Shown here: in pieces, positions 57,790 through 64,000 of the stretch | How positions within the stretch are numbered: the stretch's first letter is position 1 | Layout: each line of letters begins with the position of its first letter | Assembly: GCF_004000785.1 (NCBI RefSeq) | Contig: NZ_BILX01000017.1 | Location: 1 to 64,000 of the forward strand | Direction of reading: 5' to 3' | Length of the DNA: 64,000 bases | From: Paenibacillus ehimensis NBRC 15659 | GTDB lineage: Bacteria; Bacillota; Bacilli; Paenibacillales; NBRC-103111 | Notes under the pieces: model-generated | The model's database searches: none | Seen by the model: only the letters and a program-made list of their open reading frames with translations | Told to the model about the DNA's origin: nothing | Translations under genes and position numbers: made by a program

Positions 57790-59304
57790 TCAATCCGGAA
57801 TGATGTAGCCGGAACGCCTCCCCGGCGCCTTGTCTTGTTGCCGGGGAGCAGCGACAACTCTGACCTTTTGGATGTCCGGATCTTCCGGCCCCTTTACCGG
57901 CAGACCTGCTTCCACATGCCGCTTAATATAATCTACGATTTCCTGCGTGATGACCTGTCCGGGCATCAGGATCGGAATTCCCGGAGGATACACGTATACG
58001 AATTCAGAAATAATACGCCCGCAGGCTTGTTCCAGCCATGCCTCTTCCGCAGGAGCATAAAAAGCTTCTCTGGGCGCTAACAAAAAACGTGAAGCAGCAG
58101 GAACGACGGCGTCCGAAACACGTTTGTTACATTTTCCTTCGCCGCGGAATGCGTCCGACAATTGCCGCAAAGCCTGAAGCAGCCGGCGGACTTCCTGCTC
58201 CGTATCGCCCAGTGTGATCAGGCACAAAATATTCGTTAAATCGCTCAGCTCAACCTCAAGCTTGTACGTTTCCCTTAGCCATTGCTCCGCCGCGTACCCG
58301 GTCAGATTCAGCTGTTCCAGATGAATGCAAAGCTTCGTCGGGTCATAACGAAATACACCGCGCTTTTCGCATATTTCCTCCCCGTAGCAGTACAGTCCGG
58401 GAATCTCATTGATTAGACGCCGGGCTTCCTGAGCCAATCGAATGGTTTGCCCCGTCAGGGCTTGCCCATGCAGAGCCAGCTGTCTTCTGGAAGTATCAAG
58501 CGAAGCCAGCAGCAGGTAAGAGGTCGAAGTTGTCGTAAGCATGCTCATGACCGTACGAATTCGCTTGATGCTCACCCGGTTGCCCTTGACATTCAGAATC
58601 GAGCTCTGCGTCATCGAAGCGCCAAGCTTATGCACGCTGGTTGCAGCCATATCCGCACCCGCTTGCATTGCGGACACAGGCAATTGCTCGTGAAAATGAA
58701 GCAGCGTCCCGTGCGCCTCGTCGACCAGCACCGGGATGTTGTAGCTGTGAACAAGCTCGACCATCTGACACAAATCTATGCTGGTCCCGTAATACGTCGG
58801 GTTGATGAGAAGCACGGCTTTTACATGCGGGTTCCTTTCGATGGCTTCCCGAATCGACTCTGTTGTAACCCCATGCTCAATGCCGAGCCGTTCATCCTTC
58901 TCCGGCTCCACCCATACGGGAACCGCCCCCGCAAAGATGACGGCGGACAAAATGGATTTATGCGCGTTTCGTGGAAGGATGATGGTGTCGCCGGGGGAGC
59001 AGACGGACATAATCATCGTCATGATGGCCCCGGTGGTCCCTTGAACGGAAAACAGCGTATGGTCCGCTCCAAAAGCATCCGCGGCCAATCGCTCAGCCTC
59101 GCGAATCGCTCCTGCGGGCTGGTGAAGATCGTCGAGCGGAACAATATTGATCAGGTCAATGGACAAAGTGTTGTCACCCACAAAAGCCCGAAATTCCGGG
59201 TCTGCCCCCCTCCCTTTCTTGTGGCCCGGAATGTGGAATTGCAGCGGATCGTTTGCGGCGTGCTGCATCAGTGCCGTGAACAACGGTGTTCTGTGATGAT
59301 CCAT
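57790..59304 (-). CDS. Orn/Lys/Arg decarboxylase family protein (SpeA/YaaO-like)
   Basis: This 504-residue PLP protein has FHIPGHKKGRGADPEF, LFSVQGTTGAIMTMIM, VDEAHGTLLHFH and PLP Lys in TSVHKLGASMTQSS. The C-terminal YPPGIPILMPG is the family's substrate-side motif. It would decarboxylate arginine or lysine; SpeA of Bacillus has the same length and layout. The start (GGAAGGATGG upstream) is divergent from the DHDPS-like gene. Confidence 0.9.
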   Translation of the reverse strand: MDHHRTPLFTALMQHAANDPLQFHIPGHKKGRGADPEFRAFVGDNTLSIDLINIVPLDDLHQPAGAIREAERLAADAFGADHTLFSVQGTTGAIMTMIMSVCSPGDTIILPRNAHKSILSAVIFAGAVPVWVEPEKDERLGIEHGVTTESIREAIERNPHVKAVLLINPTYYGTSIDLCQMVELVHSYNIPVLVDEAHGTLLHFHEQLPVSAMQAGADMAATSVHKLGASMTQSSILNVKGNRVSIKRIRTVMSMLTTTSTSYLLLASLDTSRRQLALHGQALTGQTIRLAQEARRLINEIPGLYCYGEEICEKRGVFRYDPTKLCIHLEQLNLTGYAAEQWLRETYKLEVELSDLTNILCLITLGDTEQEVRRLLQALRQLSDAFRGEGKCNKRVSDAVVPAASRFLLAPREAFYAPAEEAWLEQACGRIISEFVYVYPPGIPILMPGQVITQEIVDYIKRHVEAGLPVKGPEDPDIQKVRVVAAPRQQDKAPGRRSGYIIPD

Positions 59305-59527
59305 GCCATCCTTCCTTTCAGTTACGTTTTGTCCTGTAGATCAACCACGAATATAACGGCTGGGCTTCGGCCCGTAACCATCCATTCCACTTTTTTCTGC
59401 ACCAACCGCTTCAGCGAGCGAAACGGATTGGTATATGACTTAGCCAATTGGATGGTTACTTTTGGGGAGAAATGGTTTACATTCATTAGCAGGCATCGCA
59501 TCGCGGGGAGAACGGAGGTGGAACGCT

Positions 59528-60418
59528 GTGCTTTCAGAAGATACATTACACGGTGTGATGGTTCCTGTCGTTACGCCTTTTGATCGCAGCGGGGAGCTGG
59601 ATATCCAATCGTTTGAAGAACTGATTCGGCGTTTGATGAGCAAGGGAATTCACGGTCTTATTGTCAATGGAACGGCTGGGGAATCCCCGATGATCGAATC
59701 CAGCGAGCTTGAAATCCTGATCGCAGCTGCGCGCCAAGCAATCGCAGCATCGCGAGCCATCCCGCTTATTGTAGGAATAGATGCAAGCAACACGTCAGCG
59801 ACCGTTCGAAGGATGGCGCAAGCCAACTCACTTGGAGCCGATGCCGCTCTTGTTGCCGCGCCCGATTCCAATCTTACATCGCAGCAAGCCGTCATCCGGC
59901 ATTTTCAAGCTTTAGCGGAAGCGGATCTGCCCATGATTTTGTGCGATCCCCCTCGTCGTACCGGGGGCGCGCTGGATGAGGAAACGGTAAGAGTCATTAT
60001 GGGAATGGAGCATGTGATTGGACTAAAAGAGGGTTCAGGCAACATACGGCGTATGTTCCGACTGGCTCGAAGCATGTCCAAGCCGGTCTTATGCGGGGAG
60101 GATGAGCTTTTTTTTGCTTCCCTGTGCTGTGGAGCTAAAGGAGGAATTCTGGCAAGCGCCAACCTGGATAGCGAGCAGTTTGTGCAGGTGTACGAGCTTT
60201 TCCGGGCAGGAAAAATAGAGGAGTCCCATCAGTTGTTTCACCAGCTGCTGCCGCTTGTTCAATTTCTGTTCTCGGAGCCGACTCCCGCTCCATTGATGTG
60301 GCTTCTCTCTCAACGCGGATATATCCGCTCGGACCGGCTCCGCCTGCCTATGGCAGCGGTCAGCTGCGAAGCTGGCAGGAAGCATATTCGCCTGTTCCAG
60401 GGAAGCATGTGGAAATAA
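59528..60418 (+). CDS. DHDPS/N-acetylneuraminate-lyase superfamily aldolase without the catalytic tyrosine
   Basis: The protein has 296 residues from GTG 59528 (GGAGG 9 bases upstream). It is a TIM barrel with VMVPVVTPFDRSGELD, NGTAGESPMIE (substrate carboxylate loop) and Schiff-base Lys167 in IGLKEGSGN. In DapA the loop is YN(V)PxRTG with Tyr133; here it is CDPPRRTG, with Cys139 in the Tyr position, and the YY pair near 106 is Asp-Ser (APDSNLTS). It is therefore not a standard dihydrodipicolinate synthase. It is followed by a histidine phosphatase gene 51 bp downstream. Confidence 0.9.
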   Translation: MLSEDTLHGVMVPVVTPFDRSGELDIQSFEELIRRLMSKGIHGLIVNGTAGESPMIESSELEILIAAARQAIAASRAIPLIVGIDASNTSATVRRMAQANSLGADAALVAAPDSNLTSQQAVIRHFQALAEADLPMILCDPPRRTGGALDEETVRVIMGMEHVIGLKEGSGNIRRMFRLARSMSKPVLCGEDELFFASLCCGAKGGILASANLDSEQFVQVYELFRAGKIEESHQLFHQLLPLVQFLFSEPTPAPLMWLLSQRGYIRSDRLRLPMAAVSCEAGRKHIRLFQGSMWK

Positions 60419-60469
60419 TCCCGCATCCAGACCCGCGGCAATATACACCATGAGGAGGCAATTAAAATA

Positions 60470-61087
60470 ATGCAAACGACTGTATATTTAACCCGGCACG
60501 GTCAAACGGAATGGAATTTGAAAAAGCAAATGCAAGGCCATCTGGATTCTCCTCTTACCGAATACGGTATGCAGCAAGCGGAATGGTTGAAGGAGCGTTT
60601 GGAGAATGTCCATTTCGACGCCATTTATTCCAGCTCCAGCCCCAGGGCATTCAGCACGGCTCGAATTCTCTCGGGAAATCGCCCGGTACAAATCTCAACG
60701 CTCGATTCGCTCAAAGAAATTCATATGGGGCTATGGGAAGGTCAACAAGTTGACCATATTCAACAACAATTTCCCAATGAATACGATCATTTTTTCAATG
60801 CGCCGCATTTGTACCGTCCCACAGGTCGTGGAGAAACCTATTCGGAATTGCTCGAAAGGACGATCCCCACACTTAACCATATCCTTGCAGAGCATAAAGG
60901 CAAGCAAGTGCTTGTTGTAACTCACCGGATCACTTTAAAAGTCGTGATGAGTTATTTTATGGGGAAGCAGCTGCATGAGATTGGAGGCATGTCCGACATC
61001 CACCCGACTGCCCTGTGCAAAATAAGGATGAATGACGATATACCCAAAGTCGAATTGTACGGCGACACCTCTCACTATCGGGAATAA
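60470..61087 (+). CDS. Histidine phosphatase family protein (phosphoglycerate mutase-like)
   Basis: This 205-residue protein has the phospho-His motif LTRHGQTEWNLKKQMQGHLDSPLT, the second Arg in SSSSPRAFSTA and catalytic Glu/His in ETYSELLERT and VVTHRIT. It resembles CobC/PhoE-type broad phosphatases more than glycolytic mutase. The ribosome site is AGGAGG. It is probably co-transcribed with the DHDPS-like gene. Confidence 0.92.
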   Translation: MQTTVYLTRHGQTEWNLKKQMQGHLDSPLTEYGMQQAEWLKERLENVHFDAIYSSSSPRAFSTARILSGNRPVQISTLDSLKEIHMGLWEGQQVDHIQQQFPNEYDHFFNAPHLYRPTGRGETYSELLERTIPTLNHILAEHKGKQVLVVTHRITLKVVMSYFMGKQLHEIGGMSDIHPTALCKIRMNDDIPKVELYGDTSHYRE

Positions 61088-61176
61088 TCCGGCGAGCAGG
61101 GTTTAACATCAAGCGGCGGCAACCGGAACGTTTTTCTAAGTATAAGACGGTATTCCCGGAAGCTGCCGACCTTGTG

Positions 61177-61485
61177 TTATTCCGATAATTGTTCGGTATT
61201 TATGATATGTTTAATTTCATGGTCTTCCGAAATTTTTGGTAAAAGCTGCTCCGGTTCAATAAATTCCTCGCCGGGAATCGTTATTTCCGCCCGGGCAACT
61301 TTGACGTTCAACCCTAATTCTTCGGTAAATTCCCGAATAGCCGTTTTGCCCGTCTCCTCGTTAATCTCTCCTCTTCCGCCGGGCAAAACCCATGCATTGC
61401 CTTTCTTGGTCTTATGCAGCAATATTTTGATCCAAGTGAAATGAAATCGATTTATGATCACATAAGTACTCCAAGAAATCTTCAT
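61177..61485 (-). CDS. Nudix hydrolase-like protein, N-terminally shortened
   Basis: This 102-residue frame has IKILLHKTKKGNAWVLPGG, then the Nudix helix in GEINEETGKTAIREFTEELGL and ITIPGEEFIEPEQLLPKISEDHEI. The first strand of the fold is missing or replaced by an unusual MKISWSTYVII start, and the start overlaps another frame by 74 bp without an obvious ribosome site. It may be a remnant rather than a working gene. Confidence 0.55.
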   Translation of the reverse strand: MKISWSTYVIINRFHFTWIKILLHKTKKGNAWVLPGGRGEINEETGKTAIREFTEELGLNVKVARAEITIPGEEFIEPEQLLPKISEDHEIKHIINTEQLSE

Positions 61486-61648
61486 AGTTTAAAATCTGAT
61501 GCAATTCCAATATAACTTTATTATTTGTTTCTTTGTAGAATAAGGTACTTAAAATTATGTGCAAATAAACCGTACTTTCGTCTCGAAGTTCTAATGCGGT
61601 AATCACAGCGTCATGGTAAATATACTTTAGCTCTCGTTTATCTTTCAT
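61412..61648 (-). CDS. Small hypothetical protein
   Basis: This 78-residue frame overlaps the stop of the gene before it (ATGA). It is AT-rich and mostly alpha-beta (KYIYHDAVITALELRDES, ILELHQILNYEDFLEYL). The last part overlaps the Nudix-like frame. I do not recognise a family; it could itself be a chimeric end created by a deletion. Confidence 0.5.
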   Translation of the reverse strand: MKDKRELKYIYHDAVITALELRDESTVYLHIILSTLFYKETNNKVILELHQILNYEDFLEYLCDHKSISFHLDQNIAA

Positions 61649-62172
61649 AAATTACCCTTACCGTTTATTTTGGTTATGTACTGAAACAAATTTGGAATTG
61701 GCGTTATGTTTAATCGCTCTTGTAACCGTTCCGAAATAAAATGAATCTCATGCTGTCTTGAGACAATGCTGTCTTTATAATGTTTCTCGAGATCTTCCAC
61801 CATATCGGACTCCTTTTGATACCTATCGAACCTCTCCAAAATATAAAATTCTTTAAGCGTCAGAAAGATCGAAAAAAGATCTCGAATATGCTCCGCAACC
61901 AGCTTTACAGGATGATCAAACATCATCGGTTGAATAAATAAGACCGGAGCCTTGTCCAAGTCTTTAATAGTGCCGTTCTTCGTATCAAAGGCAAAATGGT
62001 CGCCGCCCATGCCAGTGAAAGCAAAAACTATAGCATCTTTTGGCGTACAGTTGTAGTTAGATCCTTCTTCCCTGCAAATATCAATGCCGATATAATACCC
62101 AAGAGACAGGTTGTATTCTTTCCTCAACTCATCGTCTAAATGAATTAAGCTTATTATCGTTTTGGAATTCAA
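61645..62172 (-). CDS. Hypothetical protein, possibly SUKH/SMI1-like
   Basis: The protein has 175 residues from TTG 62172 (GGGAGG 8 bases upstream); an upstream ATG at 62205 has no ribosome site. It has VFAFTGMGGDHFAFDTKNGTI, which recalls SUKH/SMI1-type proteins (acidic, G-D-x-F core), then LFIQPMMFDHPVKLVAEHIRDLFSIFL, whose end placement also fits. Such proteins often neutralise toxins. AT-rich, unlike the ABC gene upstream. Confidence 0.6.
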   Translation of the reverse strand: MNSKTIISLIHLDDELRKEYNLSLGYYIGIDICREEGSNYNCTPKDAIVFAFTGMGGDHFAFDTKNGTIKDLDKAPVLFIQPMMFDHPVKLVAEHIRDLFSIFLTLKEFYILERFDRYQKESDMVEDLEKHYKDSIVSRQHEIHFISERLQERLNITPIPNLFQYITKINGKGNL

Positions 62173-62422
62173 GTTGATTCCTCCCTTGCATCGGTTTGCT
62201 TGCATTTAACAACGATTCGGCAAACCGCTTCTTTCTTGTATTCTCGATTGCAAAGCCAAAAACCTCTACCGATACACTTCATGTGGACAAAGCACAAAGC
62301 TGATGCTCCAAACATTTACAAAAGAACAGTGCTGTCTGCTGGAGCAGCCGAATACTGCATGGCAAGCAGTCGCCCCGCCCGACCTCGCTCATCCACATCT
62401 ATCTCCAGCAGAACTTCACCGT

Positions 62423-64000
62423 TCAGGACCGCCTGTCTTGTTCAGTCATGCCCGCTTTCGTGATATGCCAGCTTCGGGCGCGCTCATACTGGCCATAGAG
62501 ACGGGCAAAGATACCGCCTGCCTGACGAAGCTCCGCCGGCGTCCCGGTTTCGGCGACCCGTCCCCCGTCGAGCGCGATCACGTGATCGGCGGCAGCAAGC
62601 GTCGATGGACGGTGGGCGATGACGATTACGGTCCGGTTCGGATCCCGCGCCAAGCCCGCGATGGCTTCGGCAATGGCGCGCTCGTTCGCAGGATCGAGCG
62701 CGGATGCCGCTTCGTCGATGAGTACGATGCGGGCTTTCTTGAGAAAGGCGCGCGCAATAGACACACGTTGACGTTCGCCGCCGGACAATTGACCGCCAGC
62801 TTCACCGACACGGGTGTTCCACCCATGAGGCAGACGGTCGATGACCTCTTCAAGACGGGCAGAGCGGGCTGCCTCGGTAAGTTCCTCGCGTGTGGCGTCC
62901 GGCCGGGCAATCCGCAGGTTCTCTTCGATGGTATCATCGAAGAGGTAGACGTCCTGAAACACGACAGCAATGTCGTTCAACAAGACGCTGTGGTCGAGCT
63001 CGCGAACGTCAACCCCGCCGACGCATACGCTTCCGGCATCGGCATCGAAGAACCGGGCGATGAGCCGCGTCACGGTAGTCTTGCCTGAGCCCGATGGCCC
63101 GACCAGCGCCGTGGTACTGCCGGGACGACAATGAAACGTCACATGGGATAAAGCGGGCGTGTCGCCGTAGGAGAAGGTCACGTCTTTGAACTCTACGCCA
63201 GCATGCCTAAGTTGGTTCACGGGTTTTGCGCTAACCGGGAGCGCGGGGGTATCCAGGATGGACTGGATGCGTCCGACGGCGTTCTGCATCGCGTGCAGCG
63301 CTCCGATAAGCTCGATGAGATTGCCGAGAGGCTCCATAAACCGCACCGCAAGTACAAGCAAGGCAATCGTTTTCGGAACAGAAAGCGTTCCGCTCAGGAA
63401 CAAGTGCACGCCGACGACAATGATGGCGATGAAGCCTCCCATCACGACAGCGATAAAGGACAGGTCGGGCAGCATGGAACGGCTGAGCCCACGACGGTAA
63501 ACCAGACGGTGTTCGTCCAACGCCTCCCGCATCCGCATACTGCCCGTGCGGCCCTGCCCTGCTGCTCGCAATACCGATTGAGCCTGACCAAGCTCGATAG
63601 CGCGTCCGGCGATCTCCCTGTTTGCTTCTTCCAGCTCGGCGTCCGCGATGCCAGCGATACGGCCCGCACGACGTAAAGTGAGAAGCGCAAACGGAATAAT
63701 CGCGAGGAACACCAGGGCCATACGCCATTCAATTGTAAAGGCAACCGCGATGATCGTGATCGGAACAAGCGCAGAGGTGATCGCGGGCAGCCCGATCGTT
63801 ATCCCCAAATGTGCGGCCATGCCTACATCCGCCGTGACTGCACGGGCGAGACGGGACTTGCGTTCGGAAGTGAACCAGCCCAGCGGCAGGGTTACGATAT
63901 GTCTCATTACATGGTGGCGAAGCCCGGCAGCCAGGTCTATGCTGGCATCGAACCCGACGGGTGTCGCGATGACAGTGAGCACCCAATAGACGATGAGACC
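62423..64000 (-). CDS. ABC exporter, fused membrane and ATPase domains (5' end beyond window)
   Basis: 525 codons are visible and the frame runs through the right edge. The membrane part (up to about 290) has four to five TM segments; the ATPase part has Walker A GPSGSGKTTVTRL, Q loop VFQDVYLF, signature LSGGERQRVSIARA, Walker B IVLIDEAASALD and the H loop IAHRPSTL. GC content and codon use look distinctly higher than in the gene downstream, closer to actinobacterial siderophore exporters of IrtB/YbtQ type (by eye). The substrate is unknown. Confidence 0.92.
   Translation of the reverse strand, partial: GLIVYWVLTVIATPVGFDASIDLAAGLRHHVMRHIVTLPLGWFTSERKSRLARAVTADVGMAAHLGITIGLPAITSALVPITIIAVAFTIEWRMALVFLAIIPFALLTLRRAGRIAGIADAELEEANREIAGRAIELGQAQSVLRAAGQGRTGSMRMREALDEHRLVYRRGLSRSMLPDLSFIAVVMGGFIAIIVVGVHLFLSGTLSVPKTIALLVLAVRFMEPLGNLIELIGALHAMQNAVGRIQSILDTPALPVSAKPVNQLRHAGVEFKDVTFSYGDTPALSHVTFHCRPGSTTALVGPSGSGKTTVTRLIARFFDADAGSVCVGGVDVRELDHSVLLNDIAVVFQDVYLFDDTIEENLRIARPDATREELTEAARSARLEEVIDRLPHGWNTRVGEAGGQLSGGERQRVSIARAFLKKARIVLIDEAASALDPANERAIAEAIAGLARDPNRTVIVIAHRPSTLAAADHVIALDGGRVAETGTPAELRQAGGIFARLYGQYERARSWHITKAGMTEQDRRS

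Noticed and set aside
1..64000. tRNA, rRNA, riboswitch or T-box elements
   Set aside because: No cloverleaf, rRNA-like stretch or recognisable leader structure was seen by eye; a covariance-model scan would be needed to exclude small ones.

Overview
The window looks like chromosomal DNA of a spore-forming Firmicute of the Paenibacillaceae (Paenibacillus/Cohnella type). The signs are a two-component system of YesM/YesN type beside an ABC sugar transporter, a cytochrome aa3 quinol oxidase operon (qoxABCD), a HelD helicase, a DUF1361 protein, a secreted copper-amine-oxidase-like domain protein, purine-rich Shine-Dalgarno sites and fairly GC-rich coding sequence with AT-rich islands. This placement is inference from gene content. 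I saw no rRNA, tRNA or CRISPR array.

Layout. (1) 1-8003, minus strand: a carbohydrate uptake module, with a DeoR regulator, lipoprotein solute-binding protein, two permeases, sensor kinase, AraC-type response regulator and a D-threonine-aldolase-like enzyme cut by the window edge. No transporter ATPase is present, so a shared one is presumably used. (2) 8143-12696: the most unusual locus. A CapA-like protein, a 2-hydroxyacid-dehydrogenase-fold protein lacking two catalytic residues and a PLP enzyme of the arginine oxidase (MppP/Ind4/RohP) type form one tightly spaced minus-strand series; a short MurF-like amide ligase is divergently transcribed. Together they suggest an undescribed small pathway that oxidises arginine and joins the product to a partner. 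(3) 12845-29374: housekeeping and accessory genes, many paired with their own regulator (TetR, MarR, HxlR, PadR), plus heme O synthase ctaB and HelD.

(4) 29375-38506: small stress and metabolite-repair genes (ABM, RidA, cysteine hydrolase, macrodomain), several unknowns and two fusions (Nudix-DUF4406 and MerR-methyltransferase). (5) 38507-47669: a patchwork with decayed genes (multicopper oxidase, HxlR, IS1182-like and IS1380-like transposases), a nitroreductase with its MarR regulator, an AT-rich metallo-hydrolase, a nucleotidyltransferase flanked by a 19-bp inverted repeat, an MFS exporter, and a three-gene set headed by a protein with an Hcp/TssD-like N-terminus that may be a toxin or immunity locus.

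(6) 48133-64000: a MocR regulator, malic enzyme, ResA- and SCO-like proteins and the qox operon with a Crp/Fnr-type site just upstream. Next come a nitrilase beside an Orn/Lys/Arg decarboxylase, and divergent from these an unusual DHDPS-superfamily protein with a histidine phosphatase. The window ends with a small hypothetical series and an ABC exporter truncated by the edge. All family assignments come from reading motifs by eye; no database search was run.
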